Shown: positions 45,793 to 56,958 of the stretch, one piece after another
Layout: each line of letters begins with the position of its first letter
How positions within the stretch are numbered: position 1 is the first letter of the stretch
Assembly (NCBI GenBank): GCA_020747015.1
Contig: JAGTJM010000003.1
Coordinates: 248,001-312,000, forward strand
DNA length: 64,000 nt
DNA from: Pyrenochaeta sp. MPI-SDFR-AT-0127
Taxonomy: Eukaryota; Ascomycota; Dothideomycetes; Pleosporales; Cucurbitariaceae
Reading direction: 5' to 3'
Made by a program: the position numbers and the translations under genes
Notes under the pieces: generated by a model
Told to the model about the DNA's origin: nothing
What the model saw: the letters and a program-made list of their open reading frames with translations, nothing else
Database searches by the model: none

Positions 45793-46139
45793 GGCATTAC
45801 TGCTGATGGCATGGCAATATTTGATTTGAAATGTACGATACTAAGGACGTCGATGCCATGATTGATACAGGTTTGTAGATTGAATGTGTAGAATAACAAT
45901 CTATCAATGAAAGTGGCTGCTGAGCCTGTGAGAAAATGAGTTGGGGTCAAAAGAGTCCTTCATGATGCAGACCTCCCAAAAAAGATAGTCCAAGTGTAAT
46001 GCTCAAAGCCCGTCTATGAGCCGAGATGCTCAACGCCGCGTAGTGGTATCCTTGCCGTATCCTACGGTCCTGTCCCAAACTCCTTTCGCTATCATCAAAA
46101 AATTCGTTATACAAATACAAGCCTCGAGCCCTTTTGAGT
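45793..46139. other. Convergent 3' intergenic region
   Basis: About 347 bp between the small SnoaL-like gene and the unrecognised gene on the other strand. No gene is seen. Confidence 0.3.
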
Positions 46140-47317
46140 TCAATCCATAGCCGTGAACAAACACACCTGTCTTGCCATTTGACTGGCTAGCAAAATCTCC
46201 CTAAACACTTGATCCATGCCGCCTTTGAAGTGAATGGTATAGCTGTCGACCTTGCCTTTCCTTCTCTTCTCTCCCCAAACCAGCTTTATCGGCTTTGCAT
46301 CGTCGCACCGCTTGCCTGTCCTGCTCCCTGGCTTCGCCCAATCTTTCTGATATTCATAGAGTGTTTCTGGCATAGCGTCGTCGTGCGGATCACCCTGCTT
46401 CCACACAAAACGCCGACCACCATACGTGAAGCGTCGTGGCGACCACGGAATCTTCTGTTGTCTGTCTGGATACTCCTTGATCGCCTGCGAGAACGGGCCT
46501 CGTAGATGTATACACCGGCTCTTATATGCTGCATCCTTGGACGAGTCAGTCGAGATGCGTTTCTTGTCGATGCCGGAGAGTAAGATGGAGATGCACGTTT
46601 GTGGGTATTCGGCAACTCGGTAGAAGTCTGCGGCGTTGACCTGGGTATCGCCTCTATGTGAGGTTTCTAGCATGTAGAGAGCGTATTTGTCGGAATATTC
46701 GCGCGCTGTGTAGATGTACTTTCGAAAGCCTGACGATCCTGTCCACTCTCGTGTGCGGTGGAGGTTGTACGTTGTTGTGGGCTGGGAGGGGTCGAGGAGC
46801 GAGTGGTAGGGAATATCGGGTGAGGGGAGCTCATCTAAATCATAGAGGGGTGTGTGGGAGACTGGAGAGTAGGAAGTTTGCCAGGTAAGGATGTTCTGTA
46901 TCTAAGAAGGTGTGAATAGATTTGGGCAAGATGGTGTAGTTGTTCACATACTGCTGATAAACTTTCACTTTCCTCGTCTAGATCGCCGTTGGCTCCCCAC
47001 TGATTCGGCGCTGGTACGAAGACACACTCGTTCCCCTCGGCATCAAACTGATCGCTCCCGCTCTCCAAGTGCGGTCGTAACGCCCTCTGCCTTTCTCTGT
47101 GAATGGTGATCTGCGTCTTGATGATGCGTATCTGTTCGTCTGAATTCTCGTCTGGCGATATGCTTGCATACGATTGTCCAATCTCTTTCTCGAGGGCCAA
47201 TGCTGCTTCTTCGTGTTGCAGGTACGACGTGTCGTAGAGCCAAGCATGTTCAGATTCAAAGGCAGAGCTTCGGAGAAGCTCAAGATGCTCTCGCGAAGTA
47301 AGCTGAACTCTTCCCAT
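46140..47317 (-). CDS. Protein of unknown function, 375 residues
   Basis: Two minus-strand exons, 47317-46952 and 46901-46140, join in phase 0. I do not recognise a family. The N-terminal half is acidic and helical (MGRVQLTSREHLELLRSSAF ... SISPDENSDEQIRIIKTQITIHRERQRALRPHLES). The C-terminal half is richer in aromatic and basic residues (RKYIYTAREYSDKYALYML, YGGRRFVWKQGD, IKLVWGEKRRKGKVDSYTIHFKGG) and ends in a short hydrophobic helix (REILLASQMARQVCLFTAMD). No signal peptide, membrane segment or Cys motif is seen. Normal codon use and a clean intron support a real gene. An upstream in-frame ATG-like start would add 20 residues; 47317 is preferred because it is a true ATG beginning the protein-like part. 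Confidence 0.7.
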
Positions 47318-49586
47318 GATGAATTGTGTGTAGTGAAATGAATCACCTTTGGGGAGTAGTGAATCCAGTTTGTCCAAAACGAGGGATAGAGATGGGTGGG
47401 ATTAGTAGAAGGCCTCCAGGCTGGCAGACAAGGCGTAGTATTTCAGCCTTCTATTCGCTTCGAGACAGGAGGAAAAATGAAGCACAGAGGGCATGCGGGA
47501 CGGCGGGCTGAAAAGCGTAATGGCGAATGGCTAGGCTGGCAACCGCTGATGAACCACCACCAGGAGGGACCCGTGGTTAGGGCGCGCTGGATCCCCGTCG
47601 TCCCCATCCGCGCCCCCTGTCATACCGACAGTTGTGTTGTGCTGCATAAGGCACGGGGGCCAAGTCGCGGTGGACATGGGACGCAGCGTGCACTAAGCTG
47701 CTTGCGGCAGTGCGAGATTGCAACGTAATGTCACTGAGCGTCGAGAGAGGAGCGGACAATTAATTCAGCGCATTAATGTCTTGACTAGCAGGCGGATTCG
47801 GGAGGCGGATGGCTTGGACACGGCGATTCCAGCGGCCTGTTCCTGCTCTGCTGTGCGGGCAATGGCTGCTGAGGGTGTGCACTTTTTGCTTTCTTGTGCG
47901 AGGGAAATTGGCATTCCGCCCTTTCGTCGCTCCATGTCCTGCATGTCCTGCATGTCCTGCCCCAAGCGTAAGACAAGGCCATGCTGCATTCGTCTCTGCA
48001 CATGACGAGTCTCACCGTCCTTCGCCTACGGCGACAGCAGCAAAGTGCAGGCGCTTAGGCAGTCATCGGACTCCGAACATGCGGTCTGTTCAACCATACC
48101 TCCCCCTCACACCACTCACAGCGCCTGCTCGCCTGCAATGGCGCCCGCCGCACGCCCGCCCTCACCACCCTCTTGCCGACAAGCTTCTTCGAGAAGAACT
48201 CGAAACGTTCGACGCGCTACGCCCGCGTTTGAGCAACTCGCCCCTTTGGCGCATCGACCATGTTTTCCTTTTGCAATGCAGAGAATGCTAGAGCATGCTG
48301 TGGAAAAGCGCCGTGCCTTGCAATGCGTGGGGTCCACACGGCTTACGCCGATAGTTCCCCACACCCGTTATTCGGTTGACGCGGCGCCTTCGGCTTCTCC
48401 GCCGGGAGTAAGAGACGTTGAAACGTCATTCGACCTCGTCACTGTAAGCACTTGGGGCCTCCCTTTGTTGCGCGACGACAACTTCCTCACAGGGCTGAGC
48501 CCAAGGTGGGGCGGATCGACTTCCGAGTACGAGAAGTGGATCCTTCTGGCGGGAGCAAGTCGCAAGTGCTCGTGAGGACGAGAAACTTGGGCCAGGGACG
48601 GGACGCCTCCGACCCCAAGAGCTGGCATCCGGATCCGACTTGGTTCCATGGATGATGTGCCATTACATTCCTTATGAAGCTAGATGCCGTTGCTCATTTC
48701 CAAACGACGGTCGCCGACAACCCTACCCCAATATTTTCCGCCTCGTCTCTGCATTCCATCCAATCTGGGTGAGCGGGCGAACACCACTTCTAGGCGGACT
48801 CAATCAGATCGACGCGGCGAACATGACAAAGCTTACACTCACTCGTCCAAATCAGAGAAACCACAGTCTCTCCCCTATTGCCCAATCACGCCTCATGAAG
48901 AACCACTGCTTCAGACAACTCATCAATCTCACCGTCTTCATGTTCATTCGCTACAGCGCCTTCAACGAGGAGGCGGCGCGGATCCAGTCGGATGTGGGGG
49001 ATCATGATCTCCACCCTAAGCCACCCAAGTGAGACCACGCAACAAGACATTCCTGTGCCTCGCATTGCCTATGTGTAACCGCTGCTGCCTTGCAGAGAGA
49101 CACTCTTGATCTAGCGTTCAAGCTCGAAGGACTCGCAGCTGCCTGTTGGACCCGTTCAGGAGTACGCATCATATGTCCTGGAGGACTTGAATGCATGTCC
49201 TGAAGGACGCAGTTGCATCGTTGGAAATGATAACAACTCTTGAGCCAATCGCCCAGATTTCGAGCTACACATGACGCCATCCACTGCGCCCAAGCGCCAA
49301 ACACCTCGCCGAACTGTGTGCCCCATCTCACCGCCTCGGTTGTTCCGTCCATCTGGTGATACACAACATGGCATGGAGTATTGATTTTTTTTCAATTGAT
49401 GCAAGGTACGTTCAAGCCTTACCTAAACATCTAACAAACCAAGGTAGACTAAAGTAATCTCAATACGTACAACGCATAATAGTCTTTTTGAGCGCGTATA
49501 ATCCTGTCTGAAGACCTTCTAAATACTTGTTGGTGTGATGCCATACACATCTGCGACTCTCAGTCCATTCTATCAAGTTATGTGGG
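47318..49586. other. Gene-poor stretch, 2.3 kb, GC-richer than the flanks
   Basis: Several frames of 80-180 residues overlap here on both strands, but none shows a domain or consistent composition. A perfect triplet of the 9-mer catgtcctg lies at about 47934-47960. I see no transposon ends. Confidence 0.3.
47934..47962 (+). repeat. Triple tandem 9-mer (catgtcctg)
   Basis: Three adjacent copies of catgtcctg in non-coding sequence. Too short to assign a role. Confidence 0.8.
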
Positions 49587-50128
49587 TTAGAAAAGCGGGT
49601 CGTCCTCCTCGATCGGCACCAAGTTCCCCTTCCCTTTGAACACCTCCACAACATCCGCCTGCTCAGATAACATAAACCTACTGGTTTGATTTCCCACCTC
49701 AGCCAATTTCCGCCACCGCTCCAAATCCTGCTTTTTCTCTTGTCGCCTAGCGCCTCTTTCGCTCTCTTCCAATGGCCTTCCGAGAATGCGATCATAGTTG
49801 TCACCTTCTTGCTTGGTATATCATACACGGCAGAAACAATTGTACCGGTCTCCTCGAGCCAATTAATTTGCCACAGCTCACCAGGACGGATGCATTGGTA
49901 GGTTGCGCGCTGGTAATTGATGCGTCCAGCCATAGGCCCACCATGAATAGCGTAGACTACTCGATCATTGGAGAAGCACCAAAGCTCATATCGCCACTTT
50001 TCGGGCTTGCCCTCGCTATCCTGCGCATCGTAGTCGTAGATCAGGTGAGTGTTGAGAATGTCTTCGTCGAAGGAAGGATGAAGGCTAGTGTTTGTGAGGA
50101 AGTCGGGGAACTTGTCGCCAGGAGCCAT
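49587..50128 (-). pseudogene. Phenolic acid decarboxylase with a one-base frameshift
   Basis: From the ATG at 50128 the minus strand encodes a good phenolic acid decarboxylase: FDEDILNTHLIYDYDAQ, KWRYELWCFSNDRVVYAIHGG, INYQRATYQCIRPGELWQINWLEETGTIVSAVYDIP and AFSEGHWK, the family's lipocalin-like beta barrel with the tyrosines and the catalytic Glu region. Just after GDKRK, at an A5 run (plus 49732-49736), the family C-terminus continues in another frame: DLERWRKLAEVGNQTSRFML ... NLVPIEEDDPLF, stop at 49587-49589. One missing A, or a -1 slip, would restore about 180 residues, the normal length. Unshifted translation runs on to 49460 with unrelated sequence. The enzymes make 4-vinyl derivatives from ferulic and coumaric acids. 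It is either a real lesion, a slippage site or a base-call error. Confidence 0.85.
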
Positions 50129-50974
50129 TATCGTTGATCTCTCAATCGTTGACTTTGCAAGTACTCTTTGCAGTGCTAATGAAATGTGTATGTGAATGTC
50201 AATGTGGTCGGCAGATATATCCTCGCTCGGCGCTATCGGATGCCATGACGTATGTACGTGTTCAACCTCCAAACCTCTAGCTAGCTTGCATCTAGATACC
50301 TTGACACAGAATAGAGTCGATAATGAACTATCACTTATGAACAGCTATCGTCCATTTTTCTGTTCTCTACGGCAGACGCCATGGCAATGTATCGAATGTA
50401 TTAGTGCGCGTCAGGACGACTATTGAACCAACACTACACACCAGCAATCAAAGTTGGCAAGAACCAGCACCAGAGCGGAGATAAAAGTAAATAATACTGT
50501 GTGAACAGCGAATTGTTGCACATATACTTCTCTGTGAACGTCATTCGACGGCCAGAGCAAATGATCAACCTCGAGCTTTAGTACATATTATTCGCTCTCA
50601 CAATCGCTGTATGTCCCTCTACCCAGCTCCGAGAGCGATTGATAGCAAAATCAAGTGCTTGATGCGAGAGAATCATCCTATACTGGAGGCAGGATCGCTT
50701 AGATCATTACGACAATGATCTTGATCATCATACAGAAGCCTGTGAGTTGTGAAGAAACGCTCTGCTAGATGTCTGCACTTACATCATTACTAATATTATA
50801 GTCCTTCCGCATAGTGCTATAGCTGCGCAAGCGTAAGCTGGAGCGCCTGAATCATACTAACTACATATGGTGCTTATTTTCGTTAGTGCTGCACAGCCTC
50901 TTACAATCTCCAAGTCATATTGTCCCGTCTACAACCTGTACGCATTCTGTCAAAGACTTTTGTGCACGACAACC
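50129..50974. promoter_or_regulatory. Divergent intergenic region (phenolic acid decarboxylase / HET gene)
   Basis: 846 bp, AT-richer than the housekeeping part. No protein-like ORF and no named site. Confidence 0.3.
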
Positions 50975-53410
50975 ATGAATTCGACTGAGTTAGCAGGGAT
51001 AGTCTCTTCCAAAGCACTTCTACGATCTGTAAATCGCCTCACAGATTAATGAAGGTCGACGTATCCCTGCTCACACGAATTTTAGGGCCTGATCTTCCGT
51101 GGCAAAGAAAGCGGCAAGGACAACAATAACATCCAATTACATATCACAGAAATTTCTCAACTGCTTCAGTCTGGGGAGGGGGCACCAAGTCTTTGCAGAA
51201 CATGTGCGGACTACGGTCTTGAATACCTACATTTACTAGAATGTCCTGCGGCTTTCGAAGGCAAGGACAAATATGATGGCTCTCAGTATCCATATCGATC
51301 GGAATCTCCGAATCCAGACGACTGGCAGCCCGAGGGAGCAGCATACCGTCCTGTCCCTAGCCATGACCCATGGCTGCAACGTTTTGACAAACGATCGCAT
51401 TTTCAGGACGACTGTTCTGTATGCGAATTGTTGCTGTCGCTCCTTCCAGAGAACACAGCTGGGCCGTGGTGTCTCTGTTGGGTGGGCTATGGATATTACA
51501 GGATGGATGATGATAATAAATCCTGGGGTAAGGGAAATGACTCGATCAGCTGGCTAACGCAGCGGACGCCGTGCATAGTCGTGGCTCCAGAGAGATCTGC
51601 CCATTTTGGCGAATGGTGGCAACACCGGAGACAGTATGGGTTGATACTACCCGCAAGAAGACCTGGAGAAGATTCGACAATCCCACGGGCTAGATTTATC
51701 AAGCAAAACTTAGTTGACTTCGATGTTGCAAAGTCCTGGATAGAGGCCTGCAAGGAACAGCATGGGGACACATGTGGCGGGGGGCATCCGACCTTTGCAT
51801 CATTAAGAGTCATAGATTGCCGCAGAAGGACCATTGTACCCGCTCCAATTGATTGTGAGTATATGGCACTCAGCTACGTATGGGGACCAACTCATCAAAC
51901 CGTGGCGAAAGACCTTTCAGATTGGGCTCAAGTGCCAGCATTGATACAGGATGCTATAACAGCGACCATCTGCTTGGGATATAACTACTTGTGGGTCGAT
52001 TACTATTCCATACCTCAGGACGATCCAGCCGAAAAAGACACACAGATACAAAATATGGACAAAATATATTCTGAAGCCCAGGTGACTATCGTAGCTGCAT
52101 GCTCTGAGGATGCTTCGACCGGCCTGTCAGGAGTCGGAAGCAAAAGTCGACAGTGTTCAATAGCAGCTGATGCAGGGCAGAATACACTCATTGCTATACA
52201 TTCAAAGGAGGTAGATTCTATTGGCAGTAGCAAATGGGATACCAGAGGATGGACTTACCAAGAAGGGCTTCTATCTCGTCGGCGCCTCGTCTTCACTGAT
52301 ACAGGAGTGTTCTACCAATGTATTGGAGGAGGCCCGGACCGAGCTTGCGCAACTGAATCATTTGATGTCAAATTTGGCACCGAAGGACTTCGTTGCTACG
52401 TCAATGATCGAAGCGCATTCCCTAATGTCCGCTCCGTCACCGAGAATCCAGCTAAGATTTGGGATTTTGTTCATGCTTACACCAAAAAGTCGCTGTCGTA
52501 TGACTCTGATGTCCTGAACGCATTCATCGGTATATTGAATAGCTTCGTCGAGAATGCAAAAGAATTCGATCACCTTTGGGGCCTTCCAGTATATCAAAGA
52601 CGGCTACTCATTCCCTTAGGAGAAGGGATGAACTCCATCACCAACTACAAAGTGCGTCAGAGGCATTCCGAGAGATTAGTGTCAAGCCTCATATGGCAAC
52701 CAGTAGATGTAAACAAGATGCTTATCCTTGAACACCGAGCAGATTTTCCAACTTGGTCATGGACTAGCATGCCAGGGGGTATCGAAAATAACGATGAAAA
52801 CATCAGGAACCTCGATTTGGACATATCTATCGAGGTCGTGGGTGGTGGAAAGATGCACGCTGAGGAATACTTTTCCATGTCAGCTAAGCTGCGCCCAAAG
52901 GCAGGCTTAGGCCTCTGGATCGATGCTCCCGTAACTTACGTACAAGTACATCCGCTACTCTGCCAAGACGGGTTGTATCATTCTGTCACGTCTTTCGAAC
53001 GACAGGATTCACGTCAGCTTCGCTATGCGGATATGATGAGCCTTCATCGATGGCCAGAAGGGTTTAAAGTAGGCAGGCATCTTGCAATCATACTTGGAGC
53101 TTCCCAGAAGTCCAGGTCTTTGAGGCTCACATACCACCTTATGATACTACAAGAGAAGGAAGGTTACTATCAGCGTGCATTTGTGGTAGAAGTGAACGAT
53201 GCCACCCTAGAGCTTGGCATACAGGAGGAGACTTGGGCCAGCTCGAGAGATGAGGCTTGTGAAGTACTAGGAATTACTAATTGTCCATGGCCATGGGCGG
53301 ATTATCCGGCAGACTTGGGTTTTGAGGAGGAGAAACGCGAGGATTGGGAGAAGGCGTTCCTGATTGCAAAGCATCTCCGTGTTGAACAGCGAGTTGTGTA
53401 TGTCCGTTAA
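50975..53410 (+). CDS. HET-domain protein (heterokaryon incompatibility type)
   Basis: Two exons, 50975-51028 and 51086-53410, give 792 residues. The first exon is short (18 codons from MNSTELAG) and is inferred from an in-frame stop ending in an acceptor at 51084-51085. The N-terminal part has paired Cys motifs (SLCRTCADYG ... LLEC and DDCSVCELLL ... WCLCW). The HET domain follows at about residues 270-420 with YMALSYVWGP, ALIQDAITATICLGYNYLWVDYYSIPQDD and MDKIYSEAQVTIVAACSEDASTGLSGV, then GWTYQEGLLSRRRLVFTDTGVFYQC. HET proteins trigger cell death after fusion of unlike hyphae. The C-terminal half is unassigned. The start exon is the weak point of the model. Confidence 0.85.
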
Positions 53411-54150
53411 CAGCAAGCCGGCTGTTGGCCGAGCCGTATTACGGCGATTAGCCGTGCAATGTTCAACTTTACTGCTGAATAGACTTGTTGAGCGTCGGAC
53501 ACTGAATAGTAAACGGGTTTTGGCTGATCTTTTGGCGTTCTTGCTCGCGACCCACCGAACAAAGAGATTAGTGATCTCTCTAGGATAACTCGGTAACACT
53601 AACATTGTAATCGCTCCATTACAGTCTTGAGTTATGCAGCGGCCGCAGCATTGACTATAGGCTAAACCTGATTGGTGTCCGCGACCAAACAGTTCAGATG
53701 ACCTGCAGCCCTGGTGTTGACTAAGCCACCAAACGAATTCAGCTAGGTTGCCACAAGTCGGTACAGCCTTTAGTAAAGCCTCGAAAAATTCATTAGTTAT
53801 TGTAAAAGTCAGAGGTGGAAGGTATATGGATGACAAAGGCAGTTCTTCCATGCGTGGTATGCTGAGCATCCTTGCTTGGACTACATGGGTCGTCAACACA
53901 TGCGGCGCCACTAGAATGCGCGATGATTAGTACGCAAGTAGTAGCGATACGTATTCTGTGCTGCCTACAAGGCCTAATAAAGAGACATAGTCGTTGGATA
54001 TAAAACTATATAAGCATCCAAACAGATCGTCTAAGGTGTACTTTGACACAGCAGCCTCAATTCCATCTTCTTGATTAACATCACTTTCTTCTTCCCCGTC
54101 ATCCAGTTCATCAACCTTGCTCACAAAAAGCCGACTTTCAAAGAGTCAAT
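53411..54150. other. Intergenic region between the HET gene and the alcohol dehydrogenase
   Basis: 740 bp, AT-rich. A minus-strand frame of 214 codons spans the HET stop and this region, but its residues look random. No transposon motif was found. Confidence 0.3.
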
Positions 54151-55254
54151 ATGGCTGAGTACACAGTATATCGTGGAGCGGAAGGGGAAATCAAGCCTTC
54201 GTCTGTGCAGAAACCCGAACTCGGACCAAAAGACATTCTTCTTAAGATCACACATTCTGGTGTCTGTGCCACAGATTTGGCGTATGTACCGTATGGTATT
54301 GCCCTTGGTCACGAAGGAGTAGGTATCGTTGAGGCAATCGGGAGCGAGGTGACCCAGTTTAAAGTTGGAGAACGCGCCGGAGGTGGCTACCATCGCGATT
54401 CCTGTGGACACTGTAATTACTGCTTGTCCGGACAGGATATCTGGTGCTACGAGCGCAACGTATTCGGAGAGAAGGACTACAACAACGGGACATTTGGCGA
54501 GTACTACGTCGGAAAAGAGACATACCTCCATAAAATCCCTGAAGGTCTGGCCAGTGAACATGCTGCTCCTCTCCAATGCGCTGGCGCAACGACATATAAT
54601 GCTCTCGTCCAAGTTGTCAAACCAGGTGACCGCGTAGGCATCCTCGGTATCGGTGGGCTTGGTCATCTCGCTATCCAATTTGCTCGCAAACTGGGAACGG
54701 AAGTTATCGTCTTCAGCACAAGCAGGACCAAGGAAGAGGAGGCGAGACAGTTGGGTGCATCGGAGTTCTACTTGCTAGATGAGCTCGAGAAACTTCAGAA
54801 GCCAGTGAGCACCCTAGTCGTTGCTGGAAGCAAATATCCAGACTGGAAGAAGTAAGTTTGGCCCGATTGAGGTTCGTTCATGGAGTAGTCCCTAATACTT
54901 GGCAGGTTTATGACGAAAAACGTATTAGCTCGAGCTGGGAATGTGATCCCTCTTTCTGCTCCTTATGGGCCACTTGAACTTCCGTAAGTCACACGTTCAT
55001 ATTATAATAACAAGCAGAAGCTGACAAAGTACTGCAGCTCTTTCGAGATGTTCTTTGATGGGTACAATATTCGCAGTAGTCTCGTCGCTTCCCGCGCAAA
55101 GCACGATGAGATGTTACAGTTCGCTGCAACTCATGACGTAAAGCCTTGGGTAGAGACATTCGAGTTGAGCGAGTCAGGCATCACAGATGCAGTGGGTAAA
55201 ATGAAGGCGAACAAGATTCGATACCGAGGAGTCTTGGTTGCGAAGGACGCCTGA
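54151..55254 (+). CDS. Zinc-dependent alcohol dehydrogenase (MDR family)
   Basis: Three exons (54151-54851, 54906-54983, 55038-55254) give 331 residues. Catalytic zinc ligands are Cys39 (GVCATD), His54 with Glu55 (GHEGVG) and Cys143. The structural zinc site has four Cys in CGHCNYCLSGQDIWC (85, 88, 91, 99). The Rossmann motif GIGGLGHLAIQFA is at about 166-178. The C-terminal part is MFFDGYNIRSSLVASRAKHDEML and ends YRGVLVAKDA. It reduces or oxidises an alcohol/aldehyde pair with NAD(P); the substrate cannot be read from the sequence. The layout is close to fungal propanol-preferring or cinnamyl-type dehydrogenases. It is slightly shorter than the usual 340-350 residues. Confidence 0.93.
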
Positions 55255-55725
55255 TTTCAAGGTGTAGCCAGGGCGGGGGAGATAACCAAGGAATCAAGAA
55301 ATCAAAATGGTACATATGATGGGTGGTCAACAAACTCATTGTTGCATGGTGATTGCTTGATAATGAATGATGCATTTGTGCATGTAAGGTAGTTCACGCT
55401 TGAGACACGACTCTGATCGAAGGACTAGTCCGCGGGCTGCTTTGACGTCACAGTCGGACAAGATGCGCGTCCTTAGCGCCAGAGTAGTATTTCTAGCATG
55501 TCAACATTAGATCCGAAAGACTTCGCTGGGATATCATTAATTGAAATAAGAAATACGAATACCTGATCCGAAGACATCCTCACGTGTTCGTACTTGCCAT
55601 CCGCGCTTCGGCTGCCACTAGCCTTTAATTCGGCTATCGTTCGGCTACCTGCATTTCTGCATCCATCTTTTCACATTAGCATCAACTCTAGAACATCATC
55701 TTTTCCCTGTATTCCATAGACACTA
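55255..55725. other. Intergenic region upstream of the mitochondrial carrier
   Basis: 471 bp between two rightward genes. AT-rich, with no clear site. Confidence 0.3.
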
Positions 55726-56866
55726 ATGGTTTCAAGCGACAATGTAAGTCAAGTCAGCGCTGGATGCACATTTTACTAATACATTGAAGGATAAGAATAT
55801 ACCTGCCGTAGTGTCGCTGGCCGCGGGCGGTGTAGCAGGCGGCATTGAAGGTTTTCTCTCGGTATGGGCCATGGAGTTGAATCACAAATCGTAACCTCTG
55901 ATTAATACTATAAAAAGTATCCTTTGGAGTTTGCCAAAACTCGTGTGCAACTGAGGGCCGAGAAGGGCGTACCAACACCACGGAATCCCTTTCTCGTTGT
56001 GACCCAGGTCTATCAAAAGGAGGGCATTAGAGCTTTGTACAAAGGTTGTGGCGCTCTTGTTGTAGTAAGTCCTATCTGTGAAGCAACGTACATCTTCTAG
56101 GTCTTCACGCCGTCTTTTGTGAGGATATTCCTTGATTTTCCTGGATCGGGATTGCTTTTCCGACGTGTATCAACGAGACCAACACAAAGTACAGGGCTCA
56201 ATCGCTAAAGATGGCGTGCGCTTCCTCTTCTTCGACCAGATCAAAGAGTCGTTCGCAGATCCCGAGACTGGCACGCTCTCGCCTCTGCGCAATTTACTAG
56301 CTGGAATGACCGCTGGAGTGGTAGCATCAATTACTGCCGTTACCCCGACTGAACGTATCAAGACAGCGCTTATTGATGATGCGCGGAACGAAAAGCGTTT
56401 TCGCTCAGGCTTACATGCGACTACTACTATTTGGAAAGAGCATGGGATCGTTGGCCTGTACCGAGGATTTGCTGGCACTACTCTGAAGCAAGCATCGGCA
56501 ACGGCGTTCCGTATGGGAACCTACAACATCCTCAAGGACTATGAGAAGAAGAGAAATATCGAGCAGGGCACCGCTGTAAACTTTGCGAATGGGTCTGTTG
56601 CCGGCGTTGTGACGACTCTTGCCACTCAACCCTTTGACGCCATAAAGACGCGAAGTCAAAGTGCCAAAGGAACTACCACTGCCGAAGCTGTAAAGAGCAT
56701 CTTGCTCGACTATGGTGTTCGGGGTTTTTGGAAAGGTACCACAATGAGACTGGGACGAACGGTATTCAGTGGTGGTATCCTGTTCACGAGTTATGAGGCT
56801 GCTGTCAAAGTTATCTTGCCGTTATACTCTGGAGTCAAGCATAGAGAAGATGCTGTAATTTCATAG
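55726..56866 (+). CDS. ctp1: Mitochondrial tricarboxylate (citrate) transporter, SLC25 family
   Basis: Four exons (55726-55743, 55790-55861, 55918-56064, 56195-56866) give 302 residues, the usual carrier length. Three repeats are visible, each with a signature in its first helix: YPLEFAKTRVQL, VTPTERIKTALID and TQPFDAIKTRSQ, and with KEGIRALYKG, EHGIVGLYRGF and YGVRGFWKGTT in the second halves. The TPTERIKT signature and the internal GVRFLFFDQIK point to the tricarboxylate carrier branch, which exchanges citrate for malate across the inner mitochondrial membrane. Substrate specificity is inferred from those motifs. The first coding exon is only 18 nt (MVSSDN). It converges on the hydantoinase gene with 92 bp between stops. 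Confidence 0.9.
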
Positions 56867-56958
56867 ATTAGACCTATTACCTAGACATCTCAAACTCACA
56901 GTTGCTCCCTTTTTTTTTGGTACACTCACTGTCTATATTGTATTTACTCTGAGCATGT

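Noticed and set aside
47809..48575. Overlapping frames of 160 and 176 codons
   Set aside because: GC-rich non-coding sequence often stays open in several frames. Neither shows a domain.
49736..49900. A hidden intron as explanation for the decarboxylase frame change
   Set aside because: The conserved sequence is continuous up to the A-run, and no GT-AG pair would remove the offset without deleting conserved residues.
53267..53911. 214-codon minus-strand frame
   Set aside because: It overlaps the HET gene's end and AT-rich spacer; composition is irregular and no motif was found.
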